Shown here in pieces: positions 12,106-20,552 of a stretch of DNA of 64,000 nt (the stretch's first letter is position 1; each line of letters begins with the position of its first letter). A model generated the notes under the pieces. The model saw only the letters and a program-made list of their open reading frames with translations, had not been told where the DNA came from and did not search any database. The translations under genes were made by a program, and so were the position numbers. Origin of the DNA: Hybos culiciformis (taxonomy: Eukaryota; Arthropoda; Insecta; Diptera; Hybotidae); contig OZ023273.1 in the NCBI GenBank assembly GCA_964007475.1, positions 48,857,525-48,921,524 on the forward strand. Reading direction: 5' to 3'.

Positions 12106-12611
12106 ACTTATGAATTTTTTTTATGACCTTAAATCCTTTAAAGACCCCTAATAAACTAAAATTAGTTTTTTTTCCCAAATGTTTAAAATTTCTTTACCTT
12201 AATTAAGTGCTATATCTTTTATATTATGTTAAGTACAGTATCTTTTATATTATATTAAGTACAGTAACGTTTATATTATATTAAGTACAGTATCATTTTA
12301 TGTTTTTGTAATAAATAAAAAGAAAAAAAAAAACATGCATAATATGACTAACATATTTTGGAAAAAAAAAAAAGAAAAAAAAAAAGAAAGGATCAAATTT
12401 TAATTGTTTTTTGATAATATTGTTTTTTTGATAATATTAAAACCATTAGAAATCATTACTAATTCCAATTCTGGGTTTTTCTTTGTTTTGTGTGAAGTTG
12501 TTGTTGGACTGGTTTTTTAAAAAACATATAAAAAGAAATGCATTTCCAATAGCAATTTCATACTGATTGAAAAACTGAAAGGTAAAAGAAATAGAGAAAA
12601 CTCATTCTTTG

Positions 12612-13172
12612 CTTCGGTTGTTCAGTTTTGGCAGGATGTACAACATCAGCCAAGACAGAACAACTGAGGATAACTCTTCCTTGTTTTCTTTAGGTACTAC
12701 AGTTGTGCGTCCGAGACCAAGTAAATTTATTTTACTGGCCAAGGACAACAACTGTAGTGGATTGTTATTAGAGCGGAGCAATTTAATGCTAGCTCTAATA
12801 ACAACCAAAATCCCAATCTTAGTGGAGGATTCTTGGGCCTATCCAAGAATCCGAAGCTAAGATATACCGATTACCACATGGATGCTCCTACGGGAGGATC
12901 CATACTACGTTGTGGTTTTATGACTGGCTCACCTGCCACTGGCGTGGAGGCAAGATCACTGAGCAATCATGATTTTGTATCCATTGACAGTGACAGAGGA
13001 GCACAGTCATAAGTGGACGGACGTTATTGATCGTTCCTTATCTCAACCAAACCGTGCGGTACCCGGTTGAGATAAGCTTCGAGTAAAACTGATCAATAAT
13101 GCTCCATCCGGTCGGTCAGGAGATGTCACTAGGCATCTGCTGCAATCCAAAAATTTATATGTCCATATAAAT
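12612..13172 (+). other. Array of about eight strong hairpins in the 5' LTR
   Basis: Successive helices: 12612-12632 with 12649-12669 (about 21 bp, one A-A mismatch, several G-U); 12696-12706 with 12748-12758 (11 bp); 12762-12774 with 12792-12804 (13 bp perfect); 12827-12836 with 12843-12852 (10 bp) extended by ATCTTAG/CTAAGAT; 12878-12888 with 12893-12903 (one mismatch) closing a UACG tetraloop on a C-G pair, inside ACCAC/GTGGT; 12918-12926 with 13004-13012 enclosing smaller stems; 13037-13048 with 13065-13076 (12 bp) nested in 13024-13032 with 13091-13099; 13153-13161 with 13164-13172. It is more GC-rich than its surroundings. It looks like folded RNA. Function is unknown. Confidence 0.8.
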
Positions 13173-13245
13173 ATAGCTTGGCTTACCTCAATAGCCATAG
13201 ATAGGAATTAGTTTTTTTTTTAATAATAATGATTAGGCTTGCCAG

Positions 13246-13286
<41 letters not shown>

Positions 13287-13957
13287 AATCAGAAGCAAAA
13301 TTGTGGATAATTAAAGTTTTAAATTTTTCAACAAAACAATTTTTTTTGAGTATTTTATCTCGAATTTGAGCATTTTTAATTTTCTTTTGGGAAATTTAAC
13401 AAACTTCATTTGGCAACCCTGCGAATATTCCATATAACATACAATGAAATTTTTTATATTAATAGCGAATGTATAGAAATTTTAGCATCCGACATAACAA
13501 ATTTTTATTCTTTTCTGGTTAAAACTTAAACAAAGCTAAGTAGGCGCAATAAAATACACTGAAGCTGTTCAATTTAAATTGGTGTGAAGCTAATGATGTG
13601 ACACATGCAGAAATTGCGATTCTACAAACTTTGCGAGAAAAGCTAATATCTTAAGTTTAAAAAAACCAAAATTAAACGAACAAAGATTCATAATTTTTTT
13701 AAAATAAAAATAAATTTCATTTTATAACTAATATGACTTTAAAAAAATATGCAAAACAAACATTTATGAATAAAAACGTAGTACAGTGCTTCCCAAAGAA
13801 GTACATCTGGCAATCCTAGGCTAGTAGAGGGAAATCAAGCTATATCTCTGCAACTAAAAACTAAAAAAAAAAAAAATATTTTCACTTCTTCAAAACTTAA
13901 AGAATTGGTTTTAATAAATTTTTTTTTATATATTTTTATTTTTCTTTAAAAATTTTG

Positions 13958-14034
13958 ATACTGATTGAAAAACTGAAAGATGTTATACTGATTGAAAAAC
14001 TGAAAGATGTTTTATTGATTGAAAAACTGAAAGA
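13958..14034 (+). repeat. 27-bp tandem repeat in LTR (three copies)
   Basis: ATACTGATTGAAAAACTG occurs with period 27 at 13958, 13985 and 14012 (third copy TTATTGATTG). An outlying copy sits at 12560-12581. The period is a multiple of three, so the frame reads a repeated LIEKLKDV-like peptide. There is no ATG start, so I treat it as noncoding repeat. Confidence 0.8.
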
Positions 14035-14385
14035 TTTGAAAACAAGAAGACACGGAAGACAGTTCAAAAATTTGATCATCAAAGCATCTAGCAAAAAAAA
14101 AATATGCAAACCTAACAGAAAAATTTCTTTATCATATAAGACATTTATGTTTAAATATAAAGACAAATAATTATAATTGTAAGAAAAATTCTTTATATGT
14201 CAAAAATAATTAGATTAGTTTTTATAAATTTTCACAATCGTAGGGTACTTTTAAATTTCTAAAAGTTATTTTTTTTATAAATAAATACTATGTAATTTTA
14301 AAGTAAAAAAAAAATTATGTTTCATTAAATCTTTCTCATAGGTCCTAGCGGAAAAAAGAAATGCTGATGTAAGGTCCAGCAATAG

Positions 14386-14629
14386 GTGGCCATAGCCACA
14401 AGCTGAAGAATGACGTCGTAGTCATTTAGGTGTAATTTTTTTTTAGACTTGGTCGGGGTTTCTTGAAATATCTTTTTTTTTTTCTATCTCAAATTTTACC
14501 TTCTTCCAAACATGACATCCTAAAATTTTGTTATGGACACTCTGGTGTTCACTGTCGCGTACCCACCCAACGACGAGCTTAGACCCGGCCTGTGAACAGG
14601 ATGTCTTAGACAGTGGACTCGGCACCAGA
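14386..14629 (+). other. Second structured zone of the LTR (U5 side)
   Basis: Hairpins seen: GTGGC-CATA-GCCAC at 14386-14399 and AATGAC-GTCGTA-GTCATT at 14409-14426. A nested structure pairs TCTGGTG (14541-14547) with CACCAGA (14623-14629) and CACTGTC (14550-14556) with GACAGTG (14609-14615), enclosing CCTGT-GA-ACAGG (14589-14600). This part also appears folded in RNA. The same structures recur in the 3' LTR. Confidence 0.65.
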
Positions 14630-14762
14630 TATATTTTAGCTAGTAAAGTTATTTTATTAATCTTTACTATAGCAAATTTCACTTGGCATAAATTTCTATG
14701 TTAAGATCTCGGTGGTTCTTTTTTTTGAACTAAATACTTTTACACAACCCTAATTTCGTTAC

Positions 14763-14897
14763 CTAACAAATGGATGGTACCCAATACCAGAAGTTTGTTT
14801 TTAACTCTCCTAATAGTTCTGTAACAAATGGCACAACATGGTGTCACAAGTTTGTTATATCTACATTTCAATTATTTCTCCTAATAAATCCGTAACA
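14763..14897 (+). repeat. Repeated LTR-end/PBS-like modules inside U5
   Basis: TAACAAATGG occurs at about 14764, 14822 and 14893. The last is the true LTR end plus PBS. The middle copy, CTCCTAATAGTTCTGTAACA followed by AATGGCACAACATGGTG, resembles the true junction CTCCTAATAAATCCGTAACA followed by AATGGCGCCCAACGTGG. The first two therefore look like decayed earlier junctions now inside the LTR. Confidence 0.6.
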
Positions 14898-14899
14898 AA

Positions 14900-14914
14900 T
14901 GGCGCCCAACGTGG
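14900..14914 (+). promoter_or_regulatory. Primer binding site for tRNA-Lys(CTT)
   Basis: TGGCGCCCAACGTGG lies two bases after the LTR end. From general knowledge it is complementary to the 3' end of metazoan tRNA-Lys(CTT), including CCA. It would prime minus-strand synthesis. Confidence 0.9.
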
Positions 14915-14938
14915 TAAGACTATGAGTCCTACCCTAAC

Positions 14939-15000
14939 AAAGAGTAGCAAGACTTTCGAGTCTCATGCTCTTTGAAAACTTGTAAGGTGAAGACCTTACA
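14939..15000 (+). other. Leader stem-loops after the PBS
   Basis: AAAGAG (14939-14944) pairs with CTCTTT (14968-14973) around AGACT-TTCG-AGTCT (14950-14963), which has a UUCG loop. TGTAAGGT-GAAG-ACCTTACA is a perfect 8-bp hairpin at 14981-15000. The position between PBS and gag suits dimerisation or packaging signals of LTR elements. That role is inferred only. Confidence 0.6.
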
Positions 15001-15166
15001 CAATGATTTTTTTTTTAAACTATGTTTTAAAAAAAAAAAAGAGAAAAAATATAGCATTTTAGTAATTTTAGTAATTTTTACACTACATATTTTAGAAACC
15101 CCAAGTCAAAATATTAGCTCTATAAAAATATTTTCCTTATAATATTTGAAGAAACTTCTCACCTTA

Positions 15167-15215
15167 CAGTGTGAGTGCAGTAGAAAAGTAGGCACAGTCT
15201 ACACTGTACATGCTG
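15167..15215 (+). repeat. Leader hairpin module, copy 1
   Basis: 49 bases starting CAGTGTGAGTGCAG and ending CACTGTACATGCTG. Fold: CAGTGTG with CATGCTG, then CAG with CTG, then an inner hairpin AGTAGG-CACAG-TCTACA. Outside the module a 2-nt TA bulge separates it from TCACCT (5') pairing with AGGTGA (3'). Confidence 0.85.
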
Positions 15216-15312
15216 AGGTGAAATTTTCTGAAAATATTTATTATCTGTACTCTAAACTATCAAACTTTTTTATTAATTCTAACATAATACAGTTCTCCTT
15301 TAATTTTTCTTG

Positions 15313-15362
15313 CAGTGTGAGTGCAGTATAAAATGTAGTCACGGGCTACACTGTACATGCTG
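15313..15362 (+). repeat. Leader hairpin module, copy 2
   Basis: Same 50-nt core with inner hairpin TGTAGT-CACGG-GCTACA. The outer stem is weakest here: TTTCT (5') against GGAAG (3') with wobble pairs and a TG bulge. Confidence 0.85.
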
Positions 15363-15424
15363 GGAAGTAGTTTTAGGATAAACTGTAGCAATCTTTTTCT
15401 TCATAAAAGAAGATTAACATCGTA

Positions 15425-15474
15425 CAGTGTGAGTGCAGTTTAAAATGTAGGCACAGTCTACACTGTACATGCTG
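15425..15474 (+). repeat. Leader hairpin module, copy 3
   Basis: Same core with inner hairpin TGTAGG-CACAG-TCTACA. The outer stem is ATCG (5') against CGAT (3') after a TA bulge, a sequence unlike the outer stems of copies 1 and 4 but still complementary. Confidence 0.85.
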
Positions 15475-15533
15475 CGATTTTGATTTTCAGTACTTGTTCC
15501 ACAAGTATAGTGGCGTTTCGTCTTTTCACCTTG

Positions 15534-15583
15534 CAGTGTGAGTGCAGTAGAAAATGTAGTCATGGGCTACACTGTACATGCTG
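15534..15583 (+). repeat. Leader hairpin module, copy 4
   Basis: Same core with inner hairpin TGTAGT-CATGG-GCTACA. The outer stem is TTCACCT (5') against GGGTGAA (3') after a TG bulge. The T-A pair of copy 1 becomes T-G here. Confidence 0.85.
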
Positions 15584-15993
15584 GGGTGAACAGGCGAAAT
15601 AAAACAAAAATTTTCTGTTTATAAACTATCCACCTTTTACTAAAAATAGAGCTAACTAAGATTTTTTTTTTTTTCTTCTTCTCTAAATTTTTTCTATCTA
15701 TTCATTTTATATTTACTTTACATCAAGCATTTCTGTTGACCAAAAGGACCAAATTCAATGTAAAAAAAAAAAAAAACAAATAACAAAACAAACTATGATT
15801 TGTTAACAGCATATTCTTTAAAAATTTTTTTTATGAAACATATATATTCTATTTATATTTTATTTCATTTTATTTTTAATTTATTCAATTAACAGCTTAT
15901 TAAACTAATTATAAGTTATTTCGATTTTATTTTTTTAAAATGTATATAAACACAATTTCTCGTTAGGAACAAGAAAATTAAGAAATAGAAAGC
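15584..15993 (+). other. 3' part of retrotransposon leader
   Basis: AT-rich untranslated leader with T- and A-runs and no clear structure. GTATATAAACAC near 15943 is a TATA-like string, with no evidence that it is used. The gag ATG follows at 15994 in GAAAGCATGACAG. Confidence 0.6.
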
Positions 15994-17583
15994 ATGACAG
16001 ATAAAAACTTATATATAGCGCAAGATCACTTAGAAATAAGTGAATACGAATACGAATACAACAGAAATAAGATTCCGTTTTCAGACCTAGAATCATATAA
16101 AGAACTAGAAGATTTAAGAAGATTTAGAGAAAAATGGGCACACAGAGAACAGGCACAGATAGAACAAGGAGTAACAGGATTCTCGAAAAGCAGTTTCCCT
16201 CCGAGAAGTCGAAAGAATACCTTAGAAATAGAAGGATTAGGAATACAGGGAATTAAAATGAACCACAAGGTCGGCCACATCAACAAAGGACCAAATCCAC
16301 CCTCAAAAGCATGTAAAGAGAAAACCAGCGAAACCGAAAGAAATTTAAGATTCCCCGCACAGCAGAATCAACCAGGGAATACGGCAAATGGAAAACCTGA
16401 AAAAGAAGATAAGAACGCAATGGCTAGCTTACTAGCCATGATAGATAAATTGGACAAAAAAATAGAGCCGCTCGTTACCGAACGTCAGTCAAGACAGAAA
16501 GAAGCAGTAAACTCTGATAGCGGAAGTTCTCGTTTTACAACCTCAGAGAGTTCCGTTGAAAGAGAACAGTCAAGACCAGTCTGCTCAAGCACTAGAGCAC
16601 GAGACTCCACTCCATCAAACAGATATACCGAACGCAGACCGAATTACCAACATAAACAAAGAGAAAGATGCGATTATGACCATGGACAACCAAGATACAC
16701 TAGAGAACTCGATCTTAAGAAAAGATTTGGACTTTTCTTTAACGGAAACGAAGTTGAGAATTTCGTCAAAGACGTGGATATTCAGCGAGTTGACCATAAC
16801 ATATCTGACAAAATTCTAATCAACAATTTCCACCAACTTCTGGACCCAACAATAAAAAAATGGTATTTCTCGTATTTCAGGTCACAAGACAAACAAACTA
16901 CGACCTGGAGAACATTTAGTACAGCTCTTATAAATGAGTACGCTGAAGCTCTTGAAGAAGATTTCAAAATAACTGAGCTCCTCAATAGGAAACAGAAATT
17001 GGGAGAAACTTGGCGGGAATATATACAAGCCATGACAGCGTTGAATCAAAAACTAGAAGAGCCATTGAATGAGATGCGTTTAACTAACAGGATTAAACAA
17101 AATGCCAAGAGAGAGTACAAAGAGCCACTCCGAGCAGTAGAGATAAGAGATCTTACCACATTAAGATCCAAGTTCAGGATGCTTGACAACACCAAAGAAT
17201 CTAAACCACCAAATCGGTCAGATTACGAAGACTTTAATTACTCAAGACCAGGTTACGACCGTAACAGGTATAAAGTACATAACAACGACCATGAGTATTA
17301 CGACGATTATAATGGATATTATGAAACTGAAGCTGTGCATAACACTAGTAAACAGCCCTACTTTAAGTCTTGCAATGTCAAGAGGAGATACGAGGAACAA
17401 TCAAGACCTGCAACACCAGAAAATAATTTACGCTGTTGGAACTGCGAAGAGCCCGGCCATGAATTCATAGACTGCCCAGCAGATTTCAGAAGAATTTTCT
17501 GTTATAAATGCGGGATGCGCAAAGAAGTGGCTCCCACATGCAAAAACTGTCATAAATCAATTCGTTTCCAGTCGGGAAACTAG
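15994..17583 (+). CDS. gag: Gag polyprotein of the LTR retrotransposon (529 aa)
   Basis: Structural protein that would form the intracellular particle and bind genomic RNA. The ATG at 15994 opens an uninterrupted 529-codon frame ending TAG at 17581-17583. Residues ~1-230 are charged and low-complexity (R/E/S/N-rich). Residues ~245-390 carry the capsid-like retrotransposon Gag region, with the hydrophobic W-Y-F-S-Y segment near 289 and W-R-T-F / W-R-E-Y motifs. A CCHC zinc knuckle, CWNCEEPGHEFIDC, is at 481-494, followed by a cysteine cluster (CYKC...CKNC) without the usual histidine, seen also in related insect elements. The frame is intact, unlike the downstream integrase. A GGGAAAC heptamer overlaps the last two codons, so a fraction of ribosomes should shift -1 into pol. 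Confidence 0.92.
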   Translation: MTDKNLYIAQDHLEISEYEYEYNRNKIPFSDLESYKELEDLRRFREKWAHREQAQIEQGVTGFSKSSFPPRSRKNTLEIEGLGIQGIKMNHKVGHINKGPNPPSKACKEKTSETERNLRFPAQQNQPGNTANGKPEKEDKNAMASLLAMIDKLDKKIEPLVTERQSRQKEAVNSDSGSSRFTTSESSVEREQSRPVCSSTRARDSTPSNRYTERRPNYQHKQRERCDYDHGQPRYTRELDLKKRFGLFFNGNEVENFVKDVDIQRVDHNISDKILINNFHQLLDPTIKKWYFSYFRSQDKQTTTWRTFSTALINEYAEALEEDFKITELLNRKQKLGETWREYIQAMTALNQKLEEPLNEMRLTNRIKQNAKREYKEPLRAVEIRDLTTLRSKFRMLDNTKESKPPNRSDYEDFNYSRPGYDRNRYKVHNNDHEYYDDYNGYYETEAVHNTSKQPYFKSCNVKRRYEEQSRPATPENNLRCWNCEEPGHEFIDCPADFRRIFCYKCGMRKEVAPTCKNCHKSIRFQSGN

Positions 17584-17628
17584 ATTCACAATCTGTGGTG
17601 AGGCCATCTGCAGATTGTGAAATAGGCC
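17574..17628 (+). promoter_or_regulatory. -1 programmed ribosomal frameshift signal, gag to pol
   Basis: The heptamer G-GGA-AAC (17574-17580) is in the correct register directly before the gag TAG. Slipping -1 gives GGG AAA CTA, which is the pol frame. Four bases later an 11-bp perfect stem begins: 17585-17595 (TTCACAATCTG) with 17611-17621 (CAGATTGTGAA). A loop GGCC (17602-17605) could pair with GGCC at 17625-17628 to make a short pseudoknot, but the 3-nt crossing loop makes that uncertain. The pol frame is open only from 17556, so the usable overlap is 28 nt. Confidence 0.88.
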
Positions 17629-20552
17629 AAAAAATTGAAATAACAAAGAACAATACTGATAACAACCAGGATTTGACAAAGGAACCTAATCAAGAGAGAA
17701 ACGAAAAATTAATAAAAGAACCTTATATAAAAGAAAGCGAAGAATTAAAAGTGGTTCAAATATTAAAAAGGACTGAAGAAATAGAGACTCCAGTAAAAGA
17801 AAAAAAACATTGGCCTCCCTATCATATCAGAAAACAAAGATATGATAGGAAGAGAGCTGAAATTATTACGTTTAAAAATGTCAGCGAGATGAGGCTAAAC
17901 GTTAATAAAATAATACAATCAAAAAAACGTAAAGAGAAATCTATAAGAGAAAATCAATATTATAGAGGAGTGAAGGAAGATAAGAGAAAAATTCTGTCAT
18001 CAGTTATAAAACTTCCTAACGACAATAGACCTTATGTGAAAATCAAAATTGGACAAAAATCATTAAAGGGATTATTGGATTCTGGTGCATCTATTTCGTG
18101 TTTAGGAAAAGATCAAAAATGGATAAGAGAAAATACTGATTTCAAAATACATAGAATAAAAGAATCAGTCATAACTGCTTCAGGTACTAAAACAGAAATA
18201 ATAGGATATATTTTAGTACCCATACTCTTTAATAAGATTTCAAAAGTTTTGAAAATTCACGTGGTGCCTAAACTATCCCAAGAACTTTATCTTGGAGTCA
18301 ACTTCTGGACCAACTTCAAACTAGCACCCCAAATTTTTAATCTAGTGTCCGAAATCTCAGAAATAGACCTGAACATTCACAAATTAGACTCTAATGAACA
18401 ATTAGAACTTGAAGCAATTAAAAGAATGTTTCCTTCATACACAGTAGAAGGATTAGGATGCACAAGTTTGGAACAACACATAATAGACACAGGAGACAGT
18501 GAGCCAGTAAAGCAAAAACATTATCCAATCTCCCCCGCCATTCAAAAGCTAATGTATGCTGAAGTAGACAGGATGTTAGAAATGGGCGTGATCGAAGAAA
18601 GCAACAGTGCATGGACATCACCAGTAGTACTTGTAAGGAAACCAGGGAAAAACCGTCTGTGTTTAGATTCAAGAAAAGTGAATGATCTGACAAAGAAAGA
18701 TGCGTATCCTCTGCCGAATATACAAGGACTTTTAGCACGAATTGACAAAACGAAATATATCAGCAGCATAGATTTAAAAGATGCATTTTGGCAGATTCCG
18801 CTTGAAAAGGAGTCTCGAGAGAAAACTACTTTCGCTATCCCCGGTAGACCTCTATATCAATACACCCGCATGCCGTTCGGACTCTGTAATGCATCTCAGC
18901 GAATGTGCAGATTAATGGACAAGGTAATTCCGCAACACTTAAAGGAGGAAATAAAAGTCTACTTAGATGACTTAATGGTAGCAACTGAGACTAAAGAACG
19001 TCACTTCCAACTCTTAAAAGAAGTTGCAATTGCTCTGAGAAAAGCCAACTTGACCATAAATGTTGAAAAATCAAAATTCTTCATGAAAGAAATCAAATAC
19101 TTGGGATATGTCATAGGTGCAAATGGTACGAAGCCAGATCCAGGAAAAATAACTGCAATTTCTGAATATCCTGAACCAAAATCTTTGAAACAAACCAGAC
19201 GTTTCTTAGGAATGACAGGATGGTTTCAACGTTTAATACAAGGTTATTCCACAATAGTTTCACCTATTACAGATTGCTTACAAATTAAAAACAGCGGTAA
19301 TAAATTCATTTTCACTGAACGGGCAAGAGAAGCTTTCACGAAAATTAAGGAAATCTTAATTTCGGAACCCGTGTTAGCTCCCCCTAATTACGACAAGCCT
19401 TTCTTTATACAAACCGATGCCAGCCAATCCGGCATTGGAGCAGTGATTTTCCAATTAGATTCAGAAAAAAACGAACACCCTGTAGCATACATGTCGAAAA
19501 AATTCAACGAAACACAAGCTCGGTGGGCAGCTACAGAACAAGAATGTTTTGCAGTTGTCGAAGCGATAAGGAAGTTTCGAATGTATGTAGAAGGCGTCAA
19601 ATTCACAGTATTAACTGATTGTGCAGCACTCAAGTGGCTAATGACTTGTAAAGATCACCACGGAAAGCTTTTTAGGTGGTCACTAAAGCTACAAGCGTTT
19701 GAATTCGACATTCAACACAGATCAGGGAAAAAGAATGTAGTAGCAGATTCACTTTCACGATCTTTTGGAATGGAAGAAATTGCTTTAAGGTGTCCAGACT
19801 TAGATTTAGAATCAGAAGCCTTTGAATCAGATAAATATAAAGAAATTCGTGAAGCAGTAATAGATAATAAAGACAGGCTTCCGGATCTTCAAATAGTTGA
19901 AAATAAAGTATTCAAAAGAGTGGAATTTAGAAAAGACCAAGAAGTATCAGAATGCAACCTATGGAGACTTTGGATTCCGGAAGAGCTAGTAAATGAGGTG
20001 ATTAAAAATAATCATGACCCTCCACACTCAGCACATGGCGGACTTGGAAAAACCCTCTATAAAATTAGAACAAAATATTACTGGCCTCAAATGTTTTCAG
20101 ATGTAAAGAGATACATTCAAAGCTGCAACATTTGTAAAGAAACAAAACCTAGTAATCAGATCCTTAGACCCCCCATGGGAAATAAACCAATACCATCACG
20201 CCCATTCCAAAATCTATACATAGACTTTTTAGGCCCATATCCAAGGTCTAGATCTGGAAATACTTGCATTTTTATAATACTCGATTCATTCTCTAAATAC
20301 GTTATTATTCGCCCATTACGCAAAGCCACTACAGCGAACGCAATTAAAGTACTGGATGAAGCCATTAGCTTATTTGGATGTCCAGAAAGCATTTTGAGTG
20401 ACAATGGGACACCGTTAGTTGCAAAAGATTTCGAAGCATATCTAAAAAATTACGGCATCGAACATAAATTAACTGCTTTCTACGCACCACAAGCAAATGC
20501 AAGTGAAAGGGTAAATGGGTCAATCTTAAACGCAATAAGAGCAACAGTATAA
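17580..20552 (+). CDS. pol: Pol polyprotein: protease, RT, RNase H, integrase (interrupted)
   Basis: Copies the element RNA into DNA and inserts it. It has no ATG of its own: the pol frame is entered by the -1 shift. Counting codons from GTG at 17595, an aspartic protease motif LLDSGAS has its D near 162. RT has D-S-R-K...Y-P-L-P early, F-G-L-C-N-A-S, and the catalytic YLDD at 456-459. RNase H has TDAS near 607 and HRSGKKNVVADSLSR at its end. The integrase HHCC zinc-binding segment starts near H807, and catalytic D877, D936 and E971 keep D-D(35)E spacing. The frame meets TAA at 20550-20552 just after the integrase core. The C-terminal part continues in another frame. The RT and catalytic residues are intact, so the break looks recent. 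Confidence 0.93.
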   Translation, partial: LDSQSVVRPSADCEIGQKIEITKNNTDNNQDLTKEPNQERNEKLIKEPYIKESEELKVVQILKRTEEIETPVKEKKHWPPYHIRKQRYDRKRAEIITFKNVSEMRLNVNKIIQSKKRKEKSIRENQYYRGVKEDKRKILSSVIKLPNDNRPYVKIKIGQKSLKGLLDSGASISCLGKDQKWIRENTDFKIHRIKESVITASGTKTEIIGYILVPILFNKISKVLKIHVVPKLSQELYLGVNFWTNFKLAPQIFNLVSEISEIDLNIHKLDSNEQLELEAIKRMFPSYTVEGLGCTSLEQHIIDTGDSEPVKQKHYPISPAIQKLMYAEVDRMLEMGVIEESNSAWTSPVVLVRKPGKNRLCLDSRKVNDLTKKDAYPLPNIQGLLARIDKTKYISSIDLKDAFWQIPLEKESREKTTFAIPGRPLYQYTRMPFGLCNASQRMCRLMDKVIPQHLKEEIKVYLDDLMVATETKERHFQLLKEVAIALRKANLTINVEKSKFFMKEIKYLGYVIGANGTKPDPGKITAISEYPEPKSLKQTRRFLGMTGWFQRLIQGYSTIVSPITDCLQIKNSGNKFIFTERAREAFTKIKEILISEPVLAPPNYDKPFFIQTDASQSGIGAVIFQLDSEKNEHPVAYMSKKFNETQARWAATEQECFAVVEAIRKFRMYVEGVKFTVLTDCAALKWLMTCKDHHGKLFRWSLKLQAFEFDIQHRSGKKNVVADSLSRSFGMEEIALRCPDLDLESEAFESDKYKEIREAVIDNKDRLPDLQIVENKVFKRVEFRKDQEVSECNLWRLWIPEELVNEVIKNNHDPPHSAHGGLGKTLYKIRTKYYWPQMFSDVKRYIQSCNICKETKPSNQILRPPMGNKPIPSRPFQNLYIDFLGPYPRSRSGNTCIFIILDSFSKYVIIRPLRKATTANAIKVLDEAISLFGCPESILSDNGTPLVAKDFEAYLKNYGIEHKLTAFYAPQANASERVNGSILNAIRATV

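Larger units (their letters stand above)
12002..14897 (+). repeat. 5' LTR, 2896 bp
   Basis: The ends are TGTTACCGTG and CCGTAACA, with TG...CA termini. The LTR is long for an insect gypsy-type element. It contains long poly-A tracts (about 12069-12103 and 13249-13285), an array of strong hairpins (12612-13172), a 27-bp tandem repeat (13958-14034), a second structured zone (14386-14629) and repeated LTR-end/PBS-like modules (14763-14897). Short frames inside are not supported as genes. U3, R and U5 borders cannot be placed without transcript data. Confidence 0.95.

Noticed and set aside
12609..12860. 83-codon frame in each LTR
   Set aside because: It coincides with the hairpin array, starts on a non-ATG codon, and duplicates only because the LTR is duplicated. 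No protein motif.
13955..14170. 71-codon frame with LIEKLKDV repeats in each LTR
   Set aside because: No ATG start; periodicity comes from a 27-bp tandem repeat. Kept as a repeat, not a gene.
14341..14430. Hammerhead ribozyme in the LTR (CTGATG near 14363)
   Set aside because: The CUGAUGA core is incomplete and no matching GAAA plus cleavage triplet in a three-way junction was found.
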